A DNA stretch of 53,911 bases from NCBI RefSeq assembly GCF_000526635.1, contig NZ_JAGL01000024.1:230-54140 (forward strand), written 5' to 3'. This document shows positions 7,392-15,267 of this stretch, piece after piece. The stretch's first letter is position 1, and each line of letters starts with the position of its first letter. The translations under genes and the position numbers were made by a program. The notes below the pieces were generated by a model, which ran no database searches, had not been told where the DNA came from, and saw only the letters and a list, made by a program, of their open reading frames with translations. The stretch comes from Aminobacter sp. J41. GTDB taxonomy: Bacteria > Pseudomonadota > Alphaproteobacteria > Rhizobiales > Rhizobiaceae.

Positions 7392-8584
7392 TACTTGGCT
7401 CCCTCGGAGGCGGCGAGCTTGGCGGCCGCCTTGCGAATTCTTTCAACTGCCTGACGGATGTCATCTTCGGTGACGGTGAGCGGCGGCAGCAGGCGCACGA
7501 CGTCGTCGCCAGCCGGAACCGACAGCAGATGCTCGTCGCGCATTGCCCCGGCGACGGCGCCGTTGTTCATCTTGCACTTAAGGCCGAGCATCAGGCCTGT
7601 GCCGCGCACTTCCTCGAACACGGTTGGGAACTCGTCGACGACCGAGGCGAGCGCCTGGCGCGCCGCGTTGCCCTTCTGCTGCACAGCGTCCAGGAAGCCG
7701 TCCTCAAGGACGACGTCGAGCACGGCGTTGCCAACGGCCATGGCGAGCGGGTTGCCGCCGAAGGTCGTGCCGTGCACGCCAGCCGTCATGCCCATCGCGG
7801 CCTTATTGGTGGCAAGGCAGGCGCCGACGGGGAAGCCGCCGCCGATGCCCTTGGCGATCGCCATGATGTCCGGCTCGATGGACGACCACTGGTAGGCGAA
7901 CAGCTTGCCGGTGCGGCCGACGCCTGACTGCACCTCGTCGAGGATGAGCAGCAGGCCGTGCTTGTCGCACAGCGCGCGCAGCTTCTCGAGGAACTGCGGC
8001 GGCATCGGGCGGATGCCGCCTTCGCCCTGGACCGGCTCGATCAGGATCGCGGCGGTCTCATCGGTGATGGCCTTCTCGGCAGCCTCAAGGTCGCCGAACG
8101 GTACCTGGTCGAAGCCCTCGACCTTGGGGCCGAAGCCCTCGAGGTACTTCTTCTGGCCGCCGGCGGCGATGGTCGCCAGGGTGCGGCCGTGGAACGCGCC
8201 TTCGAAGGTGATGATGCGGAAGCGCTCAGGAGCGCCATTCACGTACTGGTAGCGGCGCGCGGTCTTGATCGCGCACTCGAGCGCCTCGGCGCCGGAATTG
8301 GTGAAGAACACCTTGTCGGCGAAGGTCGCAGCGGCAAGGCGCTCGCCGAGGCGGGCCTGGCCGGGAATTTCGTAGAGGTTGGAGACGTGCCAGACCTTGC
8401 TGGCCTGCTCGGTCAGCGCCTTGACGAGATGCGGGTGCGAGTGGCCCAGCGAATTGACCGCGATGCCGCCCGCGAAGTCGAGGTATCGCTCGCCGCTCTC
8501 GGCTATCAGCCAGCTGCCTTCACCTCGTTCGAATGCCAGTGGGGCACGTGCGAAGGTTTCGAAAAGCGCTGCTGATCCGCTCAT
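7391..8584 (-). CDS. argD: acetylornithine aminotransferase
   Basis: A class III PLP aminotransferase (397 aa) that converts N-acetylglutamate semialdehyde to acetylornithine; such enzymes often also serve lysine synthesis. Seen are [19 protein letters not shown] (PLP phosphate site), [11 protein letters not shown] with the cofactor aspartate, and the PLP lysine in [11 protein letters not shown]. It is the first gene of the arg cluster. A consensus promoter (8655-8683) and a terminator-like hairpin (8620-8643) lie upstream. Confidence 0.95.
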   Translation of the reverse strand: MSGSAALFETFARAPLAFERGEGSWLIAESGERYLDFAGGIAVNSLGHSHPHLVKALTEQASKVWHVSNLYEIPGQARLGERLAAATFADKVFFTNSGAEALECAIKTARRYQYVNGAPERFRIITFEGAFHGRTLATIAAGGQKKYLEGFGPKVEGFDQVPFGDLEAAEKAITDETAAILIEPVQGEGGIRPMPPQFLEKLRALCDKHGLLLILDEVQSGVGRTGKLFAYQWSSIEPDIMAIAKGIGGGFPVGACLATNKAAMGMTAGVHGTTFGGNPLAMAVGNAVLDVVLEDGFLDAVQQKGNAARQALASVVDEFPTVFEEVRGTGLMLGLKCKMNNGAVAGAMRDEHLLSVPAGDDVVRLLPPLTVTEDDIRQAVERIRKAAAKLAASEGAK

Positions 8585-8619
8585 TGCTAGCTACTCCGGT
8601 CGTTCCGGTCACCGACATT

Positions 8620-8643
8620 AAAAAAAAGCCGCCCAAGGGCGGC
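8620..8643 (-). terminator. intrinsic terminator-like hairpin in the argD leader
   Basis: GCCGCCC and GGGCGGC (8628-8643) pair around AA and are followed on the minus strand by eight T (8627-8620). It lies about 36 nt before the argD start and only a few nucleotides after the start site predicted from the promoter at 8655-8683. Confidence 0.75.
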
Positions 8644-8654
8644 AAAGGGCAGCT

Positions 8655-8683
8655 TATATCGACCTTTGAGCCAGGTGTGTCAA
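8655..8683 (-). promoter_or_regulatory. promoter for argD-argF
   Basis: On the minus strand a perfect TTGACA (8678-8683) lies 17 nt from GATATA (8655-8660), a close match to vegetative consensus. The predicted start near 8648 lies just before the hairpin at 8620-8643. Confidence 0.65.
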
Positions 8684-8762
8684 ATAAAACGTCGCACCAT
8701 CTTTCCGCTGCGTTAGCGCCTTTGCTCTTGATGGCGCCAAGTTGGGGAAAACCCGAAAAACT

Positions 8763-8912
8763 GATTCGGGTGCCGACGGGGACTCTTGTCACGGAGTCAG
8801 CCCATAAGGTAGCTTGAGAGCCACAAGAACTAGATTTCGTGCGGCGGATCTAACTACCCCGATACATTTGGTGTCGCGCCGGCTCTGGCCGGACGGGAGT
8901 GGATTCCGATTC
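8763..8912. promoter_or_regulatory. cluster of five GANTC (CcrM methylation) sites upstream of gcrA
   Basis: GANTC occurs at 8763 (GATTC), 8781 (GACTC), 8794 (GAGTC), 8902 (GATTC) and 8908 (GATTC), all between argD and the gcrA start at 8945. CcrM methylates the adenine of GANTC, and GcrA acts at promoters carrying these sites. The rest of this 360-bp spacer holds the argD promoter and a further paired segment (about 8692-8745) but no gene. Confidence 0.75.
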
Positions 8913-8944
8913 CGTCCGCAAAATGGAAGCAGGAGCCTCTCCTC

Positions 8945-9454
8945 ATGAACTGGACCGACGAACGCGTTGAACTGCTGAGGAAACTCTGGTCGGAAGGTCT
9001 GAGCGCCAGCCAGATCGCTACGCAGCTGGGGGGCGTCAGCCGGAATGCAGTCATCGGCAAGGTACACCGCCTGAAGCTGTCGGGCAGGGGGCGCACGACG
9101 CCGGCCCAGCCGCGCGCCAAGAAGGTGGCCCCTGCCGCGGCTCCCGTGAAGGTTCAGACGCGTCCGGCACGCACCATCACCGCAACCGTCGGTGCAACCG
9201 CGCTTGCCGCCCAGTTCGACGCCGAGCCGGTGGCGCGCCAGGTGCTGCGCCCGGTCGAAGACGTCGTCGTGCCGATCTCCCGCAACCTGAAGCTGATCGA
9301 ACTCACGGAGCGGACCTGCAAGTGGCCGAATGGCGACCCGCTGTCGGAAGACTTCAGCTTCTGCGGCAACCAGTCCGGCGAGAGCAGCCCGTACTGCGGC
9401 TACCACGCCAAGGTGGCGTACCAGCCGGCTTCGGATCGTCGCCGCGTGCGCTGA
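8945..9454 (+). CDS. gcrA: cell-cycle regulator GcrA
   Basis: GcrA binds sigma-70 holoenzyme and stimulates transcription from promoters with CcrM-methylated GANTC sites. The 169-aa protein has the N-terminal DNA-binding helix-turn-helix (MNWTDERVELLRKLWSEGLS, then ASQIATQLGGVSRNAVIGKV), a basic, Ala/Pro-rich linker (about 45-95), and the conserved C-terminal block CKWPNGDP..FCGN with PYCGYHAKVAYQP, which contacts sigma. It starts with ATG and ends at a strong terminator. Confidence 0.97.
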   Translation: MNWTDERVELLRKLWSEGLSASQIATQLGGVSRNAVIGKVHRLKLSGRGRTTPAQPRAKKVAPAAAPVKVQTRPARTITATVGATALAAQFDAEPVARQVLRPVEDVVVPISRNLKLIELTERTCKWPNGDPLSEDFSFCGNQSGESSPYCGYHAKVAYQPASDRRRVR

Positions 9455-9482
9455 TCGAAAAGTTTGAAGTCCAGAAAGACTG

Positions 9483-9507
9483 GGGAGCCGCAAGGCTCCC
9501 TTATTTT
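9483..9507 (+). terminator. intrinsic terminator of gcrA
   Basis: GGGAGCC and GGCTCCC pair around a GCAA tetraloop and are followed by TTATTTT. It is 28 nt past the gcrA stop and separates gcrA from convergent phoU. Confidence 0.88.
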
Positions 9508-9544
9508 GTTTGGCAAGCAAAAAGGATGACTTTGCGTCAGCCGT

Positions 9545-10267
9545 TTAGTCGGACGTGCGGGCGCGAACGACTATCTGGTGGCTCTTGTCTACTTTGACGC
9601 GATCGAGCGGCAGCTGCTCGCCCGTAACGACGTGATAGACGGTCTCGGCGATGTTGGTGGCGTGGTCGCCGATGCGCTCGATGTTTTTGGCGCAGAACAG
9701 CAGGTGCGTGCACGGCGAGATGTTGCGCGGGTCTTCCATCATGTAGGTCAGAAGCTCGCGGAACAGCGACGTGTACATCGCGTCGATCTCCTCGTCGCGG
9801 TTGCGCACGAAGCCGATCGTGCTGACCTCGCGCGAGGCATAGACGTCGAGCACTTCCTTGAGCTGGGTCAGCGCGAGCGTCGTCAGGGCCTCCAGCCCGC
9901 GGAAGAGCTGCACCGGCTGGCGCATCTCCGCTACCGCCACGACGCGCTTGGCGATGTTCTTGCCGAGATCGCCGACACGCTCAAGGTCGGCGGCAATCTT
10001 GATGGTGCCGAGGATTTCGCGGAGGTCATCCGCCACCGGCTGGCGCCGGGCGATGATCTGGACCGCCTGCTCGTCAATCCAGCGCTGACCTTCGTCGAGC
10101 GCCGCGTCGTCGGCGATCACCTTTCGCGCAAGGTCGCCGTCGGCATTAACCAAGGCTGACATCGCCTCGTCGACCATGCGCTCGGCAAGGCCTCCCATCG
10201 CGGCGATGCGGTTGCCGAGTTCGGCGAGTTCCTGGTCATAGGCGCGGACGATGTGAGATGACTGCAT
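9545..10267 (-). CDS. phoU: phosphate-signalling protein PhoU
   Basis: A cytosolic two-bundle helical protein that links the phosphate transporter to the PhoR kinase. The 240-aa sequence has the two PhoU repeats with the metal-binding acidic motifs (EDPRNI, and ERVGDLGKNIA with its repeat ERIGDHATNIAE). ATG at 10267 is preferred over a TTG two codons upstream. phoR lies 70 nt upstream on the same strand. No pst genes or phoB are adjacent. Confidence 0.95.
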   Translation of the reverse strand: MQSSHIVRAYDQELAELGNRIAAMGGLAERMVDEAMSALVNADGDLARKVIADDAALDEGQRWIDEQAVQIIARRQPVADDLREILGTIKIAADLERVGDLGKNIAKRVVAVAEMRQPVQLFRGLEALTTLALTQLKEVLDVYASREVSTIGFVRNRDEEIDAMYTSLFRELLTYMMEDPRNISPCTHLLFCAKNIERIGDHATNIAETVYHVVTGEQLPLDRVKVDKSHQIVVRARTSD

Positions 10268-10337
10268 GGTCAAGCCAGACTGCTTCAGGCGGTTTGCATC
10301 AGGCTAGAGCAGCCGGATGACAGGAAAAAGAACGGGG

Positions 10338-11411
10338 CTAGCCGCGCGGCAGGTGGACGCAGAAGGTCGAGCCTTCGCCCACCGTTGAATGGATGGTCAG
10401 CCGCCCCTCGTGGCGGGTGAGTATATGCTTGACGATCGCAAGGCCAAGCCCGGTGCCGTTGCGCACGCGGCTTTTCTCGACGTCGACGCGGTAGAACCGC
10501 TCGGTGAGACGCGGGATGTGCTCCTCGGCGATGCCCGGCCCATAGTCGCGGAAGCAGACTATGGCTTCCGGGCCGCTGCCGTACCCTTCGCTAATCGAGA
10601 TCTCGACGCGCTTGCCTTCCTGTCCGTACTTGCAGGCGTTTTCGAGGAGGTTGGAGAAGACCTGGATCAGCTCGTCACGGTCGCCGGGAACGGAAAGGGG
10701 CTCGGCGGGCGGCGTAAAGGAGACCTCGACATCGTAGTCCCTCATCAGATGCGACATGGTCTCCAGCACGCCCGAGATCAGCGGGCCAAGCTCCACCTTC
10801 TGCTGCGGTCGCATGTGCGGCTTCATCTCGATGCGCGAGAGCGAGAGAAGATCGTCGATCAGCCGCGCCATGCGCGAGGTCTGCGCCTGCATGATTTGCA
10901 GGAAGTTTTCGCGCGCCCTGGCGTCTTCCCTGGCGGGACCGCGCAGCGTTTCGATGAAGCCGGCGATCGAGGCGAGCGGCGTGCGCAGCTCGTGGCTGGC
11001 GTTGGCGATGAAGTCGGCGCGCATGCGGTCGATGCGGCGGGTCTCGCTCTGGTCCTTGAAGTGGACGAGGAACAGTCCCGCTGCCGTGCCGAGCGGCTTG
11101 ATCGAGATGAGGAAGGCGCGCTCGACCGGTACGCGCTCGGCATATTCGATCTGCCCCTCGGAGCCGTCGCTCAGCGCCCTCATCAGCAGCTTCTGCACCT
11201 CTGGCGAACGGAAGCGGTGCTGCAGCAGCGTGCCGGTGCGCAGCGCTCCGAACGAGGCGATGGCGGCCGGATTGGCGTAGCGCGTCGCACCGTGCGCGTC
11301 GATCAGGACAACAGGATCGGGCAGCACATCCGCAAGTTCGCGCGCCGGCAGGAGGTCCACCTCGTCTGGCCGCTCGCCAGGTTGCACCTTCATGTCCCGC
11401 ATTCCCTGCAT
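10338..11411 (-). CDS. phoR: PhoR-like sensor histidine kinase
   Basis: 357 aa: a PAS domain (about 25-125, LPDPVVLIDAHG), a HisKA domain with the phosphoacceptor histidine in ANASHELRTPLASIAGF, and an HATPase domain (N box NLLENACKYG, G1 DYGPGIAEE, G2 GTGLGLAIVKH). The phosphate-sensing role is inferred from these motifs and from phoU next door. There is no membrane helix at the N-terminus, and an in-frame stop lies close upstream, so the product should be soluble unless anchored by a partner. A candidate Pho box lies about 35 nt upstream. Confidence 0.85.
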   Translation of the reverse strand: MQGMRDMKVQPGERPDEVDLLPARELADVLPDPVVLIDAHGATRYANPAAIASFGALRTGTLLQHRFRSPEVQKLLMRALSDGSEGQIEYAERVPVERAFLISIKPLGTAAGLFLVHFKDQSETRRIDRMRADFIANASHELRTPLASIAGFIETLRGPAREDARARENFLQIMQAQTSRMARLIDDLLSLSRIEMKPHMRPQQKVELGPLISGVLETMSHLMRDYDVEVSFTPPAEPLSVPGDRDELIQVFSNLLENACKYGQEGKRVEISISEGYGSGPEAIVCFRDYGPGIAEEHIPRLTERFYRVDVEKSRVRNGTGLGLAIVKHILTRHEGRLTIHSTVGEGSTFCVHLPRG

Positions 11412-11445
11412 GCCTGTTGCCGGCTCCCCATCAGGAACGGCTCAT

Positions 11446-11463
11446 CGCACAGCAGTATCACAG
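11446..11463 (-). promoter_or_regulatory. candidate Pho box upstream of phoR
   Basis: On the minus strand CTGTGAT (11457-11463) and CTGTGCG (11446-11452) are direct repeats separated by 4 nt, the geometry of PhoB boxes (two CTGTCAT-like heptamers, 11-bp period). The first half matches well, the second only in CTGT. Confidence 0.4.
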
Positions 11464-11489
11464 TTGTGCGACAATCGCAGGACGCTGGC

Positions 11490-13550
11490 TCATTCGGCCG
11501 GCAGGGCAGCGACACGGGGCGGCGGGATGATGGCGGCAGCACGGGAAGCACGCCTCTCCGGTGCTTGCGTGGCGGGGTAGCTGACTGAGCGCCGGTGCGG
11601 TGTCTTGTGCCAGTGGTGCGGGCGCCACCAGAGCTCCCAGATCGCGACCCAACCCGCGACCGACAGCAGCACCCAGTGCACCGGCGTCAGGCAGATCGTC
11701 TTCCAGAGCGGCGGCCGTTCGCTCGCTGCGAGGCTGCGCCAGCCGAGCATGATGAAGGCGCCATAGCCGCACACCAGCGCCGCGAGCGCCAGCAGCACGA
11801 TCTGTGCCTCGAACGTGTCGATCGAGCCGGAAGCAATGACCGACGCGCTGACGTAGAGTACAGAGGCGAGGAAGACCGGGTGTACAAGCGCCGACAGGAT
11901 CATGCCGAAGACAACGATCTGCACGGCGAGAAAACCGGCGAAGCCAAGCTCGCGCCAGAGCAAGACCGGATGGCGCATGTGGACGAGCCAGGTCTGCATC
12001 CACCCTTTGAACCAGCGGATGCGCTGCGGCAGCCATTCGCGGAGCTGCTCCGGCGCATCCTCGAGCGTCGGGTTGCGGATGATGCCGATCTCATAGCCGT
12101 AGCGGGCAAGGCGCAGGCCGAGGTCCGCATCTTCGGTGACGTTGAACGCGTCCCAGCCGCCGACTTCGATGAGCACCGAACGGCGGAAATGGTTGGACGT
12201 GCCGCCGAGCGGCAGCGGCAGCCCGCTTCGAGCCAGGAATGGCAGCAGTCCCCGGAACAGCCCCGCATATTCGAACGCGAACATGGTTGCGAGGATGCTC
12301 GCCTTCGTGTTGCCGATGACGAGCGGCGCCTGCAGGCAGGCAAGCCTTTGCCCGTCGCGACGGAAACGCGCATAGGCGGCGGCCAACTGGTAGGGGTCGG
12401 GCCGATCCTCGGCGTCATAGAGCGTGACGAACTCGCCGCTGCAGAGCGGCAGCGCATAGGCAAGCGCCTTCGGCTTGGTGCGCGGCAGGCCCGGCGGGAC
12501 CTCGATGATCTCGATGCACGGATGCAGGCGGTGCGCGCGCAGCGCGGCAAGTGTCTCACCGTCGTCCGCCTCGCAGACGATTTTGATCTCGAGCTTGCTG
12601 CGCGGCCACTGCAGCTTGCCGAGTGCGACCAGCAGCTGCGGCACGATCTCCCGCTCGCGGTAGAGCGCGACGATGACGGAATAGACAGGCAGCTCATCCG
12701 GTTCGCCCGGCTGCATGTGCCGGCGCTGGATCGGCCGCGCATCGCGCAGCGCCAGCAGCCGCAGCATGATGCAGCTGAAGAAGGTGAGCGCGGCGAGTAC
12801 GTGGATTGCCAGGATCGTGACGGCGGGAGCGAGCGCAAGGCAGGTTCCGAGAAGTGCCAGCAGTACGCCGATGACGAGGCCTTGCCTGCCGGTAATGACG
12901 GTGCGGGCAGTCAGATGCGGCGAGTGCAGCGCATGCGCGTTCTCCGCGTCGAACAGCAACCGCCGGCTGGTCCGCTCGACCAGCGCCTTACGGACGACGG
13001 AAGGCGGCGCAAGGCGCAGGCGGTTGGAAAGGTCCGGATGCTCGTTCACCCATTTGCGCAGCGTGCCGAGTTCGATATCGGTCCGCGCCATAACGTGAAT
13101 GATATTGCCCGACGCATCGCTCACCATCATCACGCGGGCACCAAAGCTGCGCCGTAGCGCATCGAGCCGCGCGTCGGCGTCCATGACGATCTGTTTGGGC
13201 GAGATCCTTGCGATGAAGCCGAGGCCGACTTCCACGGCAATGGCGCGGAAGAAGCGATCCTCCACCACCTTGCCGGAGGCGAGCAGCTCGCGGGCAAAGC
13301 CGGTGTCGTTGGCAACCGCACGCCGGGCGATGGCGCGGGCATCCTCGGCGCCGAGCCCGATCCGTGCCAGTACCGGTCGCCATTCGCGCAGCTTGGCGTC
13401 CACGCGCATTTCACGGATCTGCCGGACCGACGGCAGCAGGATCTCGAACCGGTCTTCCGCTGGGTGAAACGTGCGCCGGAGCGGACGCGGGGCAGGAGGC
13501 TTGAGAAGGGTGTGTGGTGTCGTGGCCGGGGAGGTGGCGAGGCGTGTCAT
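11490..13550 (-). CDS. membrane GT2 glycosyltransferase with MshEN-like N-terminal domain
   Basis: 686 aa. Residues 66-115 resemble the GspE-N/MshEN fold (FARELLASGKVVEDRFFRAIA), a module that binds c-di-GMP in some proteins. Two membrane helices (about 218-268) precede a family 2 transferase with DAED (379-382), TED (472-474) and QRIRW (509-513), the signature of processive cellulose-synthase-like enzymes; about four helices follow. It probably polymerises or exports a surface polysaccharide of unknown type, and the nearest functional analogy is the NfrB type. The start at 13550 has a GGAGGTGG Shine-Dalgarno. An AT-rich block lies upstream and a binding-protein gene is divergent. Confidence 0.85.
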   Translation of the reverse strand: MTRLATSPATTPHTLLKPPAPRPLRRTFHPAEDRFEILLPSVRQIREMRVDAKLREWRPVLARIGLGAEDARAIARRAVANDTGFARELLASGKVVEDRFFRAIAVEVGLGFIARISPKQIVMDADARLDALRRSFGARVMMVSDASGNIIHVMARTDIELGTLRKWVNEHPDLSNRLRLAPPSVVRKALVERTSRRLLFDAENAHALHSPHLTARTVITGRQGLVIGVLLALLGTCLALAPAVTILAIHVLAALTFFSCIMLRLLALRDARPIQRRHMQPGEPDELPVYSVIVALYREREIVPQLLVALGKLQWPRSKLEIKIVCEADDGETLAALRAHRLHPCIEIIEVPPGLPRTKPKALAYALPLCSGEFVTLYDAEDRPDPYQLAAAYARFRRDGQRLACLQAPLVIGNTKASILATMFAFEYAGLFRGLLPFLARSGLPLPLGGTSNHFRRSVLIEVGGWDAFNVTEDADLGLRLARYGYEIGIIRNPTLEDAPEQLREWLPQRIRWFKGWMQTWLVHMRHPVLLWRELGFAGFLAVQIVVFGMILSALVHPVFLASVLYVSASVIASGSIDTFEAQIVLLALAALVCGYGAFIMLGWRSLAASERPPLWKTICLTPVHWVLLSVAGWVAIWELWWRPHHWHKTPHRRSVSYPATQAPERRASRAAAIIPPPRVAALPAE

Positions 13551-13690
13551 GAGGCCACCTCCTGCCAGCAGGACGCACTTCTCGCGCGCGTCGCCATCGC
13601 GGCGACCGGATGCGGCTTCACATGACCTGTGAGTTGGCAGATTGATGTTCTGCTCATGTACGCCCCCGTTGTTGGGGATCGTGGCACGGT

Positions 13691-13720
13691 ATTTTAGAAT
13701 TTTCAAATATTTTTGGTATT
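13691..13720. promoter_or_regulatory. AT-rich block in the divergent glycosyltransferase / binding-protein promoter region
   Basis: 26 of 30 bases are A or T in an otherwise strongly GC-rich window, midway between the two divergent genes. MucR/Ros-type proteins of rhizobia bind AT-rich DNA before polysaccharide genes, so this is a plausible silencer or UP-like target; the binding is inferred. Confidence 0.5.
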
Positions 13721-13781
13721 GGTGCAGCAACGTCTCTGAAATGCGGTAGCGTTGCTTGGTTTGTGCGTGCCGAGGCGCCGG

Positions 13782-13811
13782 TTGACACTGCTTCAAGGGG
13801 AGGCGCAGATA
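13782..13811 (+). promoter_or_regulatory. candidate promoter of the binding-protein gene
   Basis: A perfect TTGACA (13782-13787) is followed after 18 nt by CAGATA (13806-13811), ahead of the ATG at 13838. The leader would be only about 20 nt. Confidence 0.4.
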
Positions 13812-13837
13812 TAGGCCCGTTTCGAGAACCGTTGCCC

Positions 13838-14695
13838 ATGTTCCGTCAGTCCTTCCGGTCCGTCCTGCGCATCCTGCTCGCCTGCCTGCTGGCGGTCGCA
13901 GCCGGTGTGCCGGCGGGGGCGGTGGGGCCGACAATCCCGAACTATTGGGACGAGAAGGAGCGGCTGCCGCGCCCTGACCTCAGCAGCGTCGCGCGAGTTC
14001 GCTTTCTCATGACGTTGGACTTTCCGCCCTTCAGCTATCTCGATGGCCAGAACCGTCTGACCGGCTTCCATGTCGAGCTCGCCCGCGCCATCTGCCGCGA
14101 ACTCGACATCTTGCCGCGCTGCCAGATCCAGGCATTGCCGTGGGAAGAGCTGGACACGGCGCTCGAGAAGGGCGAGGGCGAGGCGCTGATTGCGGGTACG
14201 CCGATCAATGCTGAAACGCGCCAGCGCTACATCTTCACCCGCCCGCACCTGCGTTTTCCCGCGCGCTTCGTGGTGCCGGAAGGCAAGCCGCTTGCCGAGC
14301 CGCTTTATCGAGGCGTCGCCAACAAGCGCATCGGCGTGCTGGCTTCGTCTGCGCATGAGGCGATGCTGCGCAGCTATTTTCCTGCCGCACGGCCGGTGAC
14401 CTTTGCCCGCCCGGAATGGATGATGGAAGCTCTGCGCAAGGGAACGATCGACGGCGTCTTCGGAGATGGCATGCGCCTGTCGTTCTGGCTTGCGGGATCC
14501 GGTGCCGGCGGCTGCTGCCGCTTCGCCGGCGGGCCCTATCTCGCGCCGGAGTTCCTGGGGGCAGGGCTCGCGATTGCCGTCCGGCCGGAGAACGAACTGC
14601 TGGTGCAGGCGTTCGATCACGCCCTGCGCGAGATCGCCGCGAAGGGCACCTTCGCCGAGCTCTATCTCAAATATTTCCCGGTCAGCTTCTACTGA
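13838..14695 (+). CDS. periplasmic substrate-binding protein (SBP family 3)
   Basis: 285 aa with an N-terminal signal peptide (FRSVLRILLACLLAVAAG, cleavage near residue 32) and the bacterial extracellular solute-binding family 3 fold: VRFLMTLDFPPFSYLDGQN, GFHVELARAICRELD, then IGVLASSAHEAML. These usually bind polar amino acids or similar ligands, but no ABC permease genes are adjacent, so it may serve a remote transporter or act as an orphan sensor. It overlaps the end of the TerB-like gene by 7 nt (convergent). Confidence 0.85.
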   Translation: MFRQSFRSVLRILLACLLAVAAGVPAGAVGPTIPNYWDEKERLPRPDLSSVARVRFLMTLDFPPFSYLDGQNRLTGFHVELARAICRELDILPRCQIQALPWEELDTALEKGEGEALIAGTPINAETRQRYIFTRPHLRFPARFVVPEGKPLAEPLYRGVANKRIGVLASSAHEAMLRSYFPAARPVTFARPEWMMEALRKGTIDGVFGDGMRLSFWLAGSGAGGCCRFAGGPYLAPEFLGAGLAIAVRPENELLVQAFDHALREIAAKGTFAELYLKYFPVSFY

Positions 14696-15105
14696 GCGAA
14701 GGTGCGGTGGCGGATGCTCGCCGCCTTGTCGATCGCCTCGACCGCCGCATGATCGACCTCAAGATGCTGACGCAGGATGTCGAGGATGCGGACCTCCTCC
14801 AGCTCGAAGGCATGGTCGGCTGCGGCGACATCGACCGCCAGCGCATAGGCGGTCTCACGCATCTCCGGCGACAGGACGTCCTTGACCATTGCTAGCACGC
14901 TCTCGAAGCCCGACGGTTTGCTCAGCAGCTTCTGGCAGTCCTGCGCCACCTCGAGCGTCTTCGCCTGCGGGAAGCCCGCGAAGGCCGGCAGCGTGCGAAT
15001 GATCGCGCCGATACGCGAAAGCTCCTCGTCGCGCATTACTCGGTCGGATGCCGACACGATGACCATGATGTAGACCAGCGCTTCCTGCGGGGTCGGCTTA
15101 GCCAT
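14689..15105 (-). CDS. TerB-like helical protein
   Basis: 138 aa, all-helical, resembling the TerB/DjlA N-terminal family (SASDRVMRDEELSRIGAIIRTLP; AADHAFELEEVRILDILRQHLE), with two similar acidic helical repeats that may bind a metal. The family name comes from tellurite-resistance clusters, but no other ter genes are here, so a tellurite role should not be assumed. ATG at 15105 has GGAG at good spacing. Convergent with the binding-protein gene. Confidence 0.75.
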   Translation of the reverse strand: MAKPTPQEALVYIMVIVSASDRVMRDEELSRIGAIIRTLPAFAGFPQAKTLEVAQDCQKLLSKPSGFESVLAMVKDVLSPEMRETAYALAVDVAAADHAFELEEVRILDILRQHLEVDHAAVEAIDKAASIRHRTFAQ

Positions 15106-15192
15106 GAACTGCTCCTGTCCTGAAGGGTAGGCGTGACGCACCGCAAGGTAGGAAGCCGGCCCGTTCGCCGCAACGAAAAAGCGGCGCAAAGA

Positions 15193-15221
15193 TTGACGCA
15201 CCGCACCTGCAGCCTTAGAGG
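15193..15221 (+). promoter_or_regulatory. candidate lysS promoter
   Basis: TTGACG (15193-15198), a 17-nt spacer and TAGAGG (15216-15221) lie about 45 nt ahead of the lysS start. The -10 is only partly consensus. Confidence 0.4.
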
Positions 15222-15267
15222 TTCACGCGCGTGCAGAGTGCCGCCAAACCCTCATGGAAAGCCAGAA

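Noticed and set aside
13551-13934. N-terminal extension of the glycosyltransferase
   Set aside because: It would run through an AT-rich promoter region; the ATG at 13550 has a strong Shine-Dalgarno.
14689-15105. Tellurite-resistance determinant
   Set aside because: Only the TerB-like fold is present; no other ter genes are near, so a tellurite role is unsupported.
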